DNA from: Anaerolineae bacterium
GTDB taxonomy: Bacteria; Chloroflexota; Anaerolineae; Aggregatilineales; Ch27
Length of the DNA stretch: 46,311 nucleotides
Assembly (NCBI GenBank): GCA_013178165.1
Contig: JABLXG010000025.1
Span: 1-46,311, forward strand
Reading direction: 5' to 3'
Numbering within the stretch: position 1 is the stretch's first letter; each line of letters opens with the position of its first letter. This document shows, piece after piece, positions 10,684 to 19,034 of this stretch. Under the pieces are notes generated by a model. That model did no database searches. It saw only the letters and a list, made by a program, of their open reading frames with translations, and was not told the DNA's origin. A program made the translations under genes and the position numbers.

Positions 10684-10714
10684 GAGCGCCACGCCCTCCC
10701 CAGACGTGGCGCTC
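10684..10714. terminator. GC-rich hairpin after the tiny peptide frame
   Basis: GAGCGCCACG (10684-10693) and CGTGGCGCTC (10705-10714) form a perfect 10-bp stem with an 11-nt loop. No T-run follows on the plus strand. Confidence 0.45.
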
Positions 10715-10778
10715 ACCTTGCCGGGCTTCGGCAGGGATGATCAGGCCCATTGCGTAAAACATCCCCATGAACTGACAG

Positions 10779-10802
10779 GACAAGGGGCTTAAACCCCTTG
10801 TC
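10779..10802. terminator. Hairpin downstream of holB
   Basis: GACAAGGGG (10779-10787) and CCCCTTGTC (10794-10802) form a perfect 9-bp stem with a 6-nt loop, 30 nt beyond the holB stop. On the plus strand a short TTTT follows ten nt later. It may serve as a weak terminator for the minus-strand holB transcript. Confidence 0.5.
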
Positions 10803-10831
10803 TGAGCACTCCTTTTACGGATATGAGGTTC

Positions 10832-11875
10832 TTAGCCCTTCAAGCCGGGGTAATCCAGCAGCATCACTTCCAGCGCCAGGCGCACATTGACGTTGCGGCT
10901 GAGGTCATCTAGCGCCAGCCGGGTGGCGCGCAGGGCGGTTTGCGCCTGCTCCAGCGAAAAATCACGGGCGTACTGGTTGAGTAAAGCCCGCCGGTCGCGG
11001 TTAACCGGAGCCACGCGGCTATGCGTCAGGACCAGGATCACGTCCCGCCAGAACAGTTGCCACAGGATCAGCGTTTCGCGCAGGGCAGCGCGGTTGCGCG
11101 GCTGGGCCATTGCCTCCGCCCGCGCAAAACGATCGATGCGGCTCTCCGTCAGGATACGAGCCAGGTCATCCAGGGCCAGGTCGCGGGAGGCCAGCGCCTC
11201 AGGATCAGTCAGGGCGCGCACGGCCCAGCCCGGTCGCCCACCGGAAAGCTGGGCCAGCAGCGCCGCCTGTTCCGGGTTGGCCCCCCAGCGGGCGGTCAGC
11301 GCCGCTTCCACCTGACGCACCGGCACAGGCCGCAGGCGCAGTATCTGGCAGCGGCTGAGGATGGTGCGCGGCAGCAGGTTGACGTTTTCCGCCGTCAGCA
11401 CCAGCACCACATACGACGGCGGCTCTTCCAGCGTCTTGAGCAGGGCGTCAGCGGCCTGCGGGCGCGCCTCGTGAAAACGCCGCAGGATGCCCACCCGGTA
11501 GCGGCCCTCATAAGGTCGCAGCGCCAGCATATGCATCAACTCGCGCACCTGCTCGATCTTGAGCGTCCCACCGACTTCTTCGGCTTCGATCAGGCTGACA
11601 TCCGGGTGGTTGCCAGCGGCGATTTTGCGGCAGGCCAGGCACCGGCCACAGGGACGGGCGTTCTCGTCGTCGTGGAGGCAGTTCAGGCGGGCGGCAAAGG
11701 CGTGGGCCAGCGTCGTCTTGCCGATCCCGGCTGGCCCGACAAACAGGTAGGCGTGGCGAACACGACCATGGCGCAGCCCCCTGGCCAGATGCTCAACCGC
11801 CCACTGGTGGCCGATGATGCCCCAGTTGGCGGCGGCAGAATCTACCGGATTCGGCGCTGGTGATGGATCGGGCAT
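10832..11875 (-). CDS. holB: DNA polymerase III subunit delta prime
   Basis: This 347-residue protein is a clamp-loader subunit of the AAA+ family. Walker A GPAGIGKTT lies near residues 48-56. A zinc-ribbon cluster with PCGRCLAC near 76-83 follows, then the Walker B region and TLEEPPSYVVLVL, and a sensor-1/SRC-type motif at TILSRCQ. The SRC motif is typical of clamp-loader subunits and contacts ATP of a neighbouring subunit. The C-terminal collar domain occupies about 220-340. Length and motif order fit HolB rather than DnaX, which is longer. A -10 TACAAT with a TGGTCA -35 lies upstream. Confidence 0.92.
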   Translation of the reverse strand: MPDPSPAPNPVDSAAANWGIIGHQWAVEHLARGLRHGRVRHAYLFVGPAGIGKTTLAHAFAARLNCLHDDENARPCGRCLACRKIAAGNHPDVSLIEAEEVGGTLKIEQVRELMHMLALRPYEGRYRVGILRRFHEARPQAADALLKTLEEPPSYVVLVLTAENVNLLPRTILSRCQILRLRPVPVRQVEAALTARWGANPEQAALLAQLSGGRPGWAVRALTDPEALASRDLALDDLARILTESRIDRFARAEAMAQPRNRAALRETLILWQLFWRDVILVLTHSRVAPVNRDRRALLNQYARDFSLEQAQTALRATRLALDDLSRNVNVRLALEVMLLDYPGLKG

Positions 11876-11923
11876 AGCGCGGCTCTCAACGATCGGTCAG
11901 CAGGGCGCAACGGTTCTGGCTGG

Positions 11924-11952
11924 ATTGTAGCGCCGGCGCACAAGCCTGACCA
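11924..11952 (-). promoter_or_regulatory. Promoter of holB
   Basis: On the minus strand TGGTCA (11952-11947), a 17-nt spacer and TACAAT (11929-11924) lie about 50 nt upstream of the holB ATG. The -10 is preceded by CGC, as in the neighbouring lipoyl-transferase promoter. Confidence 0.5.
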
Positions 11953-12005
11953 GCACCGTACGTACCCCACAAGAGGCCGGGAAATCGCCAGGAGTGTGCC
12001 GCCTC

Positions 12006-12836
12006 CTACAGGCGGAAGGTCCACGTATCCGCGCCGTAGACATCGGTTACCAGCGCCACCGCCCGCGCCTCTTCCGCCGCGGTCGGCCCTTCCGGCGGGC
12101 CAAAGAGCAGCCCGAAGCGCTCTGCAAAGGCGTCGCGCAGGGCGTCCGCGGCTTCCTCCCAGCTCACCCGGCGGCCCAGCGCCCGCTCCAGCGTGGTGGC
12201 CCGCACCGCCACCCGCGCCCGCACGCGCTCGCGCTCGGCTTCGTCAGGGAAGGCCAGCGCGTCACAGATGCGGGTGATATCTCCCCACAGTGGCAGGGCG
12301 CCATGCTGCAGCACGCCTTCAAAGCGCCGCACCTGGGCGCTGCCGATCAGCTTGCTGCCGTTGGCAGTGATCTCGTAATCGGAAGGCACCTCAAAGCACA
12401 CCGGCCCGCCGGGGCGCGTCGCCGACCGCTCTAGCCGCCGGTCGGCCTGGGCCTGCAAGCCCAGCCGGGCCAGCCCGTCAAGCAGGGCAGCGCTCAGACG
12501 GTGGTAACTGGCGACCACATCGCCCTGCACCAGCGGATGGTTTTTCGGCAGGGTCACGCTATAGGTGATCTCATCGGTGTGCAGGATAGCCCGCCCGCCG
12601 GTTGGCCGGCGGACCAGCCCCCAGCCGCGTTCCTGCAGGCGCGCCAGGTCAACATCGGCGCTGGGCTGGGCCTGTCCCAGGGACAGGCATGGCGGAGTCC
12701 ACGCAAAGAAGCGCAGCGTAGGCGGCGCATTCCCCGCGCCGACCTGTTCCAGAATAGCCTGGTCAAGCGCCATGTTGTACGCGCCGGTACATGGCGGCGT
12801 GACCAGCAAACGCCAGTGTTCACGGGCAACAGTCAT
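12006..12836 (-). CDS. Lipoate/octanoate transferase, LipM-like (BPL/LplA/LipB fold)
   Basis: This 276-residue protein has the biotin/lipoyl-ligase catalytic fold. RRPTGGRAILHTDEITYSV near residues 75-93 is the lipoyl-ligase substrate loop, and NGSKLIGSAQVRR near 155-167 carries the catalytic lysine region. A cysteine in GPVCFEVPSDYE near residue 147 matches the position of the nucleophile of Bacillus-type octanoyltransferase LipM, whereas LplA ligases lack it. It is therefore more likely to transfer octanoyl groups from ACP to GcvH or E2 domains than to ligate free lipoate. No lipoyl synthase gene is in the window. It is divergent from the LCP gene across a 171-nt promoter region. Confidence 0.85.
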   Translation of the reverse strand: MTVAREHWRLLVTPPCTGAYNMALDQAILEQVGAGNAPPTLRFFAWTPPCLSLGQAQPSADVDLARLQERGWGLVRRPTGGRAILHTDEITYSVTLPKNHPLVQGDVVASYHRLSAALLDGLARLGLQAQADRRLERSATRPGGPVCFEVPSDYEITANGSKLIGSAQVRRFEGVLQHGALPLWGDITRICDALAFPDEAERERVRARVAVRATTLERALGRRVSWEEAADALRDAFAERFGLLFGPPEGPTAAEEARAVALVTDVYGADTWTFRL

Positions 12837-12894
12837 CGTTCTTGCTTCACTCCGGCTGTGCGGCGCACATCGTGCGGGCGCAAACGCGCTGGCA

Positions 12895-12900
12895 ATTGTA
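12895..12900 (-). promoter_or_regulatory. -10 element of the LipM-like gene
   Basis: TACAAT on the minus strand, preceded by CGCGC, lies about 60 nt upstream of the ATG at 12836. No good -35 is seen. Confidence 0.4.
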
Positions 12901-12946
12901 GCGCGTCTACGGTAGAACTACAGTCCGCTCTCGCCTGAGCACAGGC

Positions 12947-12975
12947 TTGGGCGGCGGGCCGCCCAGGAGTAAAAT
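12947..12975 (+). promoter_or_regulatory. Promoter of the LCP gene with an overlapping palindrome
   Basis: TTGGGC (12947-12952), a 17-nt spacer and TAAAAT (12970-12975) precede the LCP start codon by about 32 nt. A perfect inverted repeat TGGGCGGC-GG-GCCGCCCA (12948-12965) overlaps the -35 and spacer, a possible operator. Confidence 0.5.
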
Positions 12976-13007
12976 GAGGGCGTCCGACCGCTTACAGGTG
13001 ATACCGC

Positions 13008-14330
13008 ATGGACGAACGATTCCCGGCAAGCTCAGAACAGGACCCCCAGTCCACCGTGCCGCACCTGCCGCGCATCCCGGCAGATGACGAAGACGCCGCC
13101 CTGACCCGGCCCGCCGGACTGCCGCCGGTTATCCCCTACCCGCGCCAGCAGCCGGTCGCCGGGGCAGCGCCGTTGCGTCCCCCCCTGCTGGAATCCCGGC
13201 CTGCCGGCCCGCCGGAAGTGGCGTACCGGCGGCGAACACGGCCCCGCCGGCGACGCGGCAATGAGTGGGCCTGGCTGGTGGTGGCCATGGCCATGATCGG
13301 TGTGACGCTGGTCACCAGCCTGAGCATCTTCATGATCCTGCGCAGCAGCCGGGCAGACGCTTTTGTTGAGGATGAGGGCATGGTCGCGGCGTCGGCCACC
13401 TCGGTCGTCATCCTGCCTACCGCCGTGCCGAACTTTGCCATCAGTTCAGACGCTGGGGCCGAACAGCCAACCCTGGATCCGGCCAACCTGGGGATCGAAC
13501 CCTGGAACGGCACGGAACGCTTTACCATCCTGTTGATGGGCTGGGACCGGCGGCCCGGCGACCCCCCCGACGCCGCCTACCGCACCGACACCATGATGCT
13601 GGCCAGCCTGGACCCGACGACGGGGCGCATCGGCGTGCTGAGCATCCCCCGTGACCTGTACGTCAACATCCCCGGCTATAACCAGCTGCAGCGCGTTAAT
13701 TCCGCCTATGTGCTGGGCGAGTTGCGCCAGCCGGGTTACGGCCCCCGCCTGGCTATGGAAACGGTGCAGTACAACCTGGGGATGCGCGTCCATGATTACC
13801 TGATTGTGGACTTCAACGCCTTCATCACTGTGATTGACGCCATCGGCGGCATCGACGTGACCGTGGAGACCACCATCAACGATCCCCAGTATCCCGATAT
13901 GTTCTACGGCTATGATCCATTCTACCTGCCAGCCGGTCAGCACCACCTGGACGGCGCGACCGCGCTCAAGTACGCCCGTACCCGGCATGGCTCTAACGAT
14001 TTCCGCCGGGCGGAGCGCCAGCAGCAGGTGTTGTTCGCCATCCGCGACCGGGTGCTACAGGTGGGCAATCTGCCGCAGCTTGTCGTCGCCGCTCCGACGA
14101 TCTGGGCCAGCATCCGCGATGGTGTGCGCACCGGCCTGACCTTTGATCAGTTGCTCCGGCTGGCCTGGTACGCCAAGGATATCCCCCCGGAAAATATCCG
14201 TACCGGTGTGATCGACGAGCATTACATTAGCTTCTACACCACGCCAGACGGCCAGTCGGTGGTGATCCCTAACCGCTACGCGCTTGGCCCGCTGATGGTC
14301 GAGGTCTTCGGCGAGAACTATAACCAGTAG
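13008..14330 (+). CDS. LytR-CpsA-Psr (LCP) family cell-envelope protein
   Basis: This 440-residue protein has a long proline- and charge-rich cytosolic head (1-82, ending in RRRTRPRRRRG), one membrane segment (about 86-110) and an extracellular LCP domain (about 165-360). Conserved LCP elements are visible: LLMGWDRR, YRTDTMMLASLD, VLSIPRDLYVNIPG and the arginine cluster YARTRHGSNDFRRAERQQQ. LCP enzymes move glycopolymers from lipid carriers onto cell wall or protein acceptors outside the membrane. This fits the later glycosyltransferase cluster, though the genes are not adjacent. AGGTGAT precedes the ATG. It ends 18 nt before the convergent M1 peptidase gene. Confidence 0.93.
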   Translation: MDERFPASSEQDPQSTVPHLPRIPADDEDAALTRPAGLPPVIPYPRQQPVAGAAPLRPPLLESRPAGPPEVAYRRRTRPRRRRGNEWAWLVVAMAMIGVTLVTSLSIFMILRSSRADAFVEDEGMVAASATSVVILPTAVPNFAISSDAGAEQPTLDPANLGIEPWNGTERFTILLMGWDRRPGDPPDAAYRTDTMMLASLDPTTGRIGVLSIPRDLYVNIPGYNQLQRVNSAYVLGELRQPGYGPRLAMETVQYNLGMRVHDYLIVDFNAFITVIDAIGGIDVTVETTINDPQYPDMFYGYDPFYLPAGQHHLDGATALKYARTRHGSNDFRRAERQQQVLFAIRDRVLQVGNLPQLVVAAPTIWASIRDGVRTGLTFDQLLRLAWYAKDIPPENIRTGVIDEHYISFYTTPDGQSVVIPNRYALGPLMVEVFGENYNQ

Positions 14331-14348
14331 CCGGTGACAGGCTGTTTC

Positions 14349-15983
14349 TTACCCGCGGGCCGGGGTCGGCATCGGTGTCACCGTGATCCGGGGTGTTACC
14401 GTCGGCCGGGCCAATTCCGTTGGTCGGGCCGATACCGTCGGCAGAGCTGATACCGTCGGCAGAGCTGATACCGTCGGCAGAGCCGACACCGTTGGCCGGG
14501 CTGATACCGTTGGCAGAGCTGACACCGTTGGCAGGGCCGATACCGTTGGCCGGGCGGGCACCGTCGGCCGCAGCGTTGCCGTTGGCGGTGGGGGTGGCGC
14601 CCACCCCAGCTCCGGGATCGGGGGCAGCGGCAGACGGTACAGCCAGGCGTCGAAGAAATTGTCCAGTTCTTGCCCGCTGATTTCCTCCGCAACGGCGATG
14701 AAGTCCCCGGTGGTCGCGTTGCCATACTTGAAGCGGTCGTAGTAGGTTTGCAGGATGCGGAAGAAGACCTCATCGCCCAGCCGGGCGCGCAGAGCGTGCA
14801 GGGTCATCGCCCCCCGGACATACACGCTAATATTGAACAGGTCATCCGGCGGCGGCGATCCGGGCGGGGGCAGGAGGCTTTCTGCCAGGCGGTTGTAGAA
14901 GTGGTGCAGCACCTCGTCAAGCGCCTCGCGGCTTTCCAGGTATTCGTACCACAGGTAGGAAGCGTATTCGGCGAAGCCCTCGTTGAGCCAGATGTCGGAC
15001 CAGTCGGCCAGGCTGACGCTGTTCCCGAACCATTGATGGGCCAGTTCGTGGGCGACGGTGATCTCATCCCCCCGCTCGCCGTCCACATGCCGCCGCCCGA
15101 AGAGCGATAGCGTCTGCGTCTCCAGGGCGAAGGGGATGGGTGCATCGGCGACAACCACGCCATACGCCTCGAACGGGTACGGCCCGAACAGGCTGCTGAA
15201 CAGCGCGATCATCTGTGGTGTGCGCCCGAAGTCGTAAGAGGCTTCTTCGGCGATATCGGGCGGGAAATAGTTGCGGATAGGCAGGCCGTTCGGCCCCTCC
15301 TGCTCCTCGATCACAAAGTCCCCAATGCTGACGGTCACCAGGTAGCTGGCAGTCGGATAGCTGCTTTCCCAGACAAACGTCCGCATAGCCCCCCGGTCGA
15401 TGGTCTCCGTGAGCAGGCCGTTGGCGGCGACGACATATTCCGCCGGGGTGGTAACGCGGATCGTATAGGTAGCTTTGTCCAGCGGGTGCTCGTTGACCGG
15501 ATACCAGGACGACGCTCCGGCTGGTTCCCCGGCCACAAAGACGCCGTTCTCATGATGTGTCCAGCCCAGCTCAGTCATCCGCGTACTGCCCATGCCGGGG
15601 ATGCCCTCGTACAGAACGACGGTCGTGAAGGTGGCCCCGGCGGGGATGGGCCGGGTGGGGATGACGGTCAACTCCGTGCCGCGGTGCTCGAAAGCAGCGA
15701 TGGCCCCGTCGACGCGAATCTGGTTGATCGTCAGCCGCCGGAAGTCCAGGTTGAAGGCGCTCAGGTCCTGCGTGGCAACAGCCTCGATTGTGGCTGTGCC
15801 CATCAGCAGCCGGGCGTCAAAGTCGTAGAGCAGGTTCAGGTCATAGTGCTGGACGTCGTAACCGCCATTGCCCAGAGCGGGGTAATAGCTGTCGCCGAGG
15901 CCAGCGCCGCCGGGACTCTGGGCCAGGGCCGGGCCAGCCGCCAGCAATAGCGCAGTCAGGGCGATCAGAAGCGCGTGCCGCAT
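14349..15983 (-). CDS. Secreted M1-family metallopeptidase with VSALPT-repeat tail
   Basis: This protein of about 544 residues has an N-terminal signal peptide (MRHALLIALTALLLAAG..ALA). The M1 zinc site is HELAHQWFGN near residues 309-318, with the third ligand in NEGFAEYASYLWYE near 332. The substrate-binding GAMEN segment reads FALETQTLSLF. It should be an extracytoplasmic aminopeptidase. Residues about 468-528 are ten hexapeptides of the form V-S-A-L/R-P-T, followed by a proline/threonine-rich end. ATG at 15983 is preferred to an upstream start at 16013, since GGGAGG lies 5 nt before it and the signal peptide then begins the protein. A promoter TTGGAC-18-TAATGT lies upstream. Confidence 0.9.
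   Translation of the reverse strand: MRHALLIALTALLLAAGPALAQSPGGAGLGDSYYPALGNGGYDVQHYDLNLLYDFDARLLMGTATIEAVATQDLSAFNLDFRRLTINQIRVDGAIAAFEHRGTELTVIPTRPIPAGATFTTVVLYEGIPGMGSTRMTELGWTHHENGVFVAGEPAGASSWYPVNEHPLDKATYTIRVTTPAEYVVAANGLLTETIDRGAMRTFVWESSYPTASYLVTVSIGDFVIEEQEGPNGLPIRNYFPPDIAEEASYDFGRTPQMIALFSSLFGPYPFEAYGVVVADAPIPFALETQTLSLFGRRHVDGERGDEITVAHELAHQWFGNSVSLADWSDIWLNEGFAEYASYLWYEYLESREALDEVLHHFYNRLAESLLPPPGSPPPDDLFNISVYVRGAMTLHALRARLGDEVFFRILQTYYDRFKYGNATTGDFIAVAEEISGQELDNFFDAWLYRLPLPPIPELGWAPPPPPTATLRPTVPARPTVSALPTVSALPTVSARPTVSALPTVSALPTVSALPTVSARPTELARPTVTPRITVTPMPTPARG
14401..14580. repeat. 18-bp tandem repeat coding the VSALPT tail
   Basis: Ten 18-bp units run in phase from 14401 to 14580 inside the M1 peptidase gene, typical unit GTCGGCAGAGCTGATACC on the plus strand. 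Units differ at synonymous and L/R-changing positions, and several adjacent units are identical, suggesting recent slippage. Confidence 0.9.
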
Positions 15984-16032
15984 ACTGTCCTCCCGGTGCG
16001 TCAGGGGCACCATCCAGGGCCATTCGCCTCTA

Positions 16033-16062
16033 ACATTAGACGCAAACGGGGGATTCGTCCAA
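16033..16062 (-). promoter_or_regulatory. Promoter of the M1 peptidase gene
   Basis: Minus-strand TTGGAC (16062-16057), an 18-nt spacer and TAATGT (16038-16033) lie about 50 nt upstream of the chosen start and just after the terminator of the preceding gene. Confidence 0.45.
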
Positions 16063-16079
16063 CATGTAACGGGAAAAGT

Positions 16080-16103
16080 GGGCGCAGCCAGCCAGCTGCG
16101 CCC
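16080..16103 (-). terminator. Intrinsic terminator after the GH-A glycosidase gene
   Basis: GGGCGCAGC (16080-16088) and GCTGCGCCC (16095-16103) form a 9-bp perfect stem with a 6-nt loop. It lies 26 nt beyond the stop of the minus-strand glycosidase gene. On the minus strand it is followed by ACTTTTCC and on the plus strand by GTTTTCT, so it may work both ways. Confidence 0.75.
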
Positions 16104-16128
16104 GTTTTCTCTTTGCTCAGGCCGCGGG

Positions 16129-17544
16129 CTACTGCATCCCGGCGAAGGGGTCAGGGTTGGCCTTCAGCCAGTCAGTCAGGGCTTTGGGGGAGGTGAAGGT
16201 CTCCTCCCGCACCTTCACGCCCGGCGTATTGGCCCGGAACCAGGGCACCATCGAGCCATCCGGCGTGCCCCATTCCAGCGGGTTGACCACCAGCACCAGG
16301 CGCGTTTCCCCGGCGATGGTCAGCCCGGCTTCGCCCGGACTCCAGGTGATCGTCACCCCGCCCTGGCCGTAGTAACCGGCGTCCAGCACCGCCCGCCCCC
16401 AGCGGCCGTCGTCAAAAGGCGGCAGCAGGATCACCACCCGCCGCTGCACCGGGTGCTTCATCAGCCCCGGCCCGACCGACCATGGCCAGCTTGGGCCTTT
16501 GGGCGCGCCTTCCACCGGCACGTTAACCGGTCCCTCCAGCGCTTTAAGGTCAACCTGGGCGCTGCGCTGCGGGGCGTGAGCGCGCATCAGTTCCTGGAAC
16601 TTGTGGAAGGCCTGCTTGGGGCGGCCCAGCCCTTCCACAAACAGGCCGTACTTCTTGCCGAAATCCTCCGCACAGAACAGCGAGGCCAACGCCACCCGGT
16701 CATCGGCGGACAGCAGGGACATGCCCAGCGTATTCTGGCGGGCCTGGTAATCCTCCCCCAGATCAGATGACCAGCCGAACTCCGAGACGAAGATCAGGTG
16801 CTTGGTACCGGGGTCGTGGGCATGCATCACCGCCCACATACGGTCCATGTAGGAGCGGTAGGTGGCGCGGATATCCTCCGGGTTAATCGAGCCATCGGTG
16901 CCGGTCGGTGAAGCAGGGTCTTCGCCAATGTAAAGGTGGTAGCCGACGCCGTCCCACGGGACTTCGCCGGGCGCCCAGTTGCCGATCTGGTAGACAGTGT
17001 TCAGGTAGCGGGCGGCCTCGTTGCCATTGACCCACGTCGCTTCCAGCGGGGGGCTGATCAGGCGGATGCCGCGCTCACGGGGTTTGAGGGTCTGGTAGAG
17101 CGTGTTCATCATGGCCACGAACCAGCGCGGATGAACCAGAGCGCGGTCGCCGCCATGCCAGCCGTTCGGCTCGTTGAGCGCCTCGTAGACGAAGACCTTG
17201 CCCCGGTAGCGGTCGACGATGGCCCGGAAGCGGGCAGCGTAGGCCTGAATCCAGGCAGCGGCGTTGGGATGGTTGGGGTCGCGCAGGGTATCGCCGAGCC
17301 AGAAGTCGCGGCAGGCGTCGTGGCCGACCGTGGCGTAGATCTTCATCCCCCGGCTACGGAAGCCATCAACAATGCGGTCATAGCGGTCGAGGTAATTGAG
17401 GTTGGGCAGCACGAAGTTGAGACGTAGCCAGTGCGCGCCGGAAGAAGCCAGCAGGTCGGGGTTCTGCAGGCGGCGCGCGATGTTGCCAGAGGAATCCAGC
17501 GGCTGGTTGGCATCCAGCCCGAACTTGGCGTAGTTGATCGCCAT
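16129..17544 (-). CDS. Clan GH-A glycoside hydrolase-like protein
   Basis: This 471-residue protein has a TIM-barrel portion (about 1-315) with the two clan GH-A glutamates: acid/base in YEALNEPNGW near residue 124 and nucleophile in FVSEFGWSSD near 254. That is the layout of GH5/GH39-type retaining enzymes, but the family cannot be settled by eye. The C-terminal part of about 150 residues has a beta-rich look and no recognised domain. No signal peptide is seen, unlike many such enzymes. ATG at 17544 is chosen because AGGAGG lies 8 nt upstream and the barrel begins there; a longer frame reaches 17628 and would overlap radA. A strong terminator follows. Confidence 0.8.
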   Translation of the reverse strand: MAINYAKFGLDANQPLDSSGNIARRLQNPDLLASSGAHWLRLNFVLPNLNYLDRYDRIVDGFRSRGMKIYATVGHDACRDFWLGDTLRDPNHPNAAAWIQAYAARFRAIVDRYRGKVFVYEALNEPNGWHGGDRALVHPRWFVAMMNTLYQTLKPRERGIRLISPPLEATWVNGNEAARYLNTVYQIGNWAPGEVPWDGVGYHLYIGEDPASPTGTDGSINPEDIRATYRSYMDRMWAVMHAHDPGTKHLIFVSEFGWSSDLGEDYQARQNTLGMSLLSADDRVALASLFCAEDFGKKYGLFVEGLGRPKQAFHKFQELMRAHAPQRSAQVDLKALEGPVNVPVEGAPKGPSWPWSVGPGLMKHPVQRRVVILLPPFDDGRWGRAVLDAGYYGQGGVTITWSPGEAGLTIAGETRLVLVVNPLEWGTPDGSMVPWFRANTPGVKVREETFTSPKALTDWLKANPDPFAGMQ

Positions 17545-17624
17545 GCCTGATGCCTCCTGGGGGGAATCGTGCCTGCCCGCGACTGTAGGCCATCCAGCGG
17601 GATTCGTCAAGTGGAGGATGGCCG

Positions 17625-18998
17625 TCACTGCTCCGGCACGGCCACACGGAAGGCTTCCGCGATGCTGCGCACCGGGATCACCTCCAGCCCTTTGACCGCC
17701 AGATCGTCCTTGCGCCGGGCGCGGGGCACCAGGATGCGGCGGAAGCCCAGCTTGGCCGCCTCGTTCAGGCGGATCGGGAGCTGGCTCACCGCCCGCAACT
17801 CCCCGCTGAGGCCAATCTCGCCAACGATGGCCAGGTCAGCGGGCACCGGGCGATCCAGGTAACTGGAGGCCAGGGCGACGGCTACGGCCAGGTCTGCCGC
17901 CGGCTCATCGATCTTCAGGCCGCCGATCACGTTGACGAAGACATCCTGCTCCACCAGCTTGAAGCCCATCCGCCGCGTCAGCACAGCGGTAATCAGCAGC
18001 AGGCGGTTGTAGTCGATGCCATTGGCGGTGCGCCGGGCATAGCCGAAGGAGGTCGGGCTACATAGCGCCTGCACTTCCACCAGCAGCGGGCGCGTCCCTT
18101 CCAGCGTGACGGCGATGGCGCTGCCCGACGCGTTGACCACCCGTTCCGCCAGGAACGCCTCCGACGGGTTGGACACTTCCACCAGCCCGCTGCCACGCAT
18201 CTCAAAGACGCCCACCTCACTCGTCGCGCCAAAGCGGTTCTTGACGCTGCGCAGCAGACGGTAGGTCTGGAAGGGGTCGCCCTCCAGGTAGAGCACAGTG
18301 TCGACGATGTGCTCCAGGACACGCGGCCCGGCGATCGTGCCCTCTTTGGTCACGTGCCCGACGATGAAAACGGCCATGCCGCTGCTCTTGGCCAGCTCGC
18401 GCAGGCGGTTGGCGCACTCCCGCACCTGGGTGACGCTCCCGGCGGTAGAGGCCACCTCCTCGGTGAAGGTGGTTTGAATCGAGTCCACGATCAGGATTTG
18501 CGGCTGGTAGCGGGCTACATGCTCAAAGATCGTCCCCAGGCTGGTTTCCGTGACGATGTATAGCTCCTCAGGATGCAGGTTGAGCCGTTCGGCACGCATC
18601 TTGATCTGGTGGGCCGATTCCTCGCCGGAAACGTAAAGCACCGGCCCGCTGGTATCGGCCAGCTTCGCCGCCGCCTCCAGCAGCAGCGTGCTCTTGCCGA
18701 TGCCGGGATCGCCGCCGATCAGGACGATACTGCCGGGGACGATCCCACCGCCCAGCACACGGGAGAACTCGGCGATGGGCAGCGGCAGGCGCAGGCCGGC
18801 GTCGCCGCTGATCTCGCGCAACTTCTGGGGGCGGGATTGTGGTGCGCCTGCTGGACGCGGGCCGCCGCCTTTGGCGGGCGGTGCTTCCACTACCTCGACC
18901 ATGGTGTTGAACTCGCCGCAGGACGGGCAGCGGCCCATGTAGCGCGGGGATTCGCGCCCGCATTCCTGGCAAACGTATTTGGTGCGCGTCTTGGCCAT
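17625..18998 (-). CDS. radA: DNA repair protein RadA
   Basis: The 457-residue product (460 if the upstream ATG at 19007 is used) begins MAKTRTK like other RadA proteins, so 18998 is preferred. It has a four-cysteine zinc finger (CQECG..CPSCGEF, about 9-30), a RecA-like core with Walker A GGDPGIGKST near 93-102, the RadA-specific KNRFG motif, and a Lon-protease-like C-terminal domain ending in LGFRRILVPRARR. RadA is a helicase-like motor that processes recombination intermediates by branch migration. Upstream, a -10 TATACT is directly abutted by the palindrome TAGCAC-N4-GTGCTA, a possible damage-response operator. Confidence 0.96.
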   Translation of the reverse strand: MAKTRTKYVCQECGRESPRYMGRCPSCGEFNTMVEVVEAPPAKGGGPRPAGAPQSRPQKLREISGDAGLRLPLPIAEFSRVLGGGIVPGSIVLIGGDPGIGKSTLLLEAAAKLADTSGPVLYVSGEESAHQIKMRAERLNLHPEELYIVTETSLGTIFEHVARYQPQILIVDSIQTTFTEEVASTAGSVTQVRECANRLRELAKSSGMAVFIVGHVTKEGTIAGPRVLEHIVDTVLYLEGDPFQTYRLLRSVKNRFGATSEVGVFEMRGSGLVEVSNPSEAFLAERVVNASGSAIAVTLEGTRPLLVEVQALCSPTSFGYARRTANGIDYNRLLLITAVLTRRMGFKLVEQDVFVNVIGGLKIDEPAADLAVAVALASSYLDRPVPADLAIVGEIGLSGELRAVSQLPIRLNEAAKLGFRRILVPRARRKDDLAVKGLEVIPVRSIAEAFRVAVPEQ

Positions 18999-19034
18999 AA
19001 GCCCCATCTCACTGCTGGAAGCTGCTCAAGAGGT

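Larger units (their letters stand above)
9914..10831. other. Long non-coding gap with a MITE-like element
   Basis: About 0.9 kb separates the two minus-strand units and contains no convincing large gene. It is more AT-rich than its surroundings, especially around 10080-10120 and 10370-10500. It holds a MITE-like element (10134-10350), one tiny frame with a good ribosome site (10549-10602) and two perfect hairpins (10684-10714 and 10779-10802). The frames visible through 10136-10520 show no family features and cross the element's ends. Confidence 0.6.

Noticed and set aside
14401-14580. Possible CRISPR-like repeat array
   Set aside because: The 18-bp units are head-to-tail with no spacers and encode an in-frame hexapeptide in the M1 peptidase.
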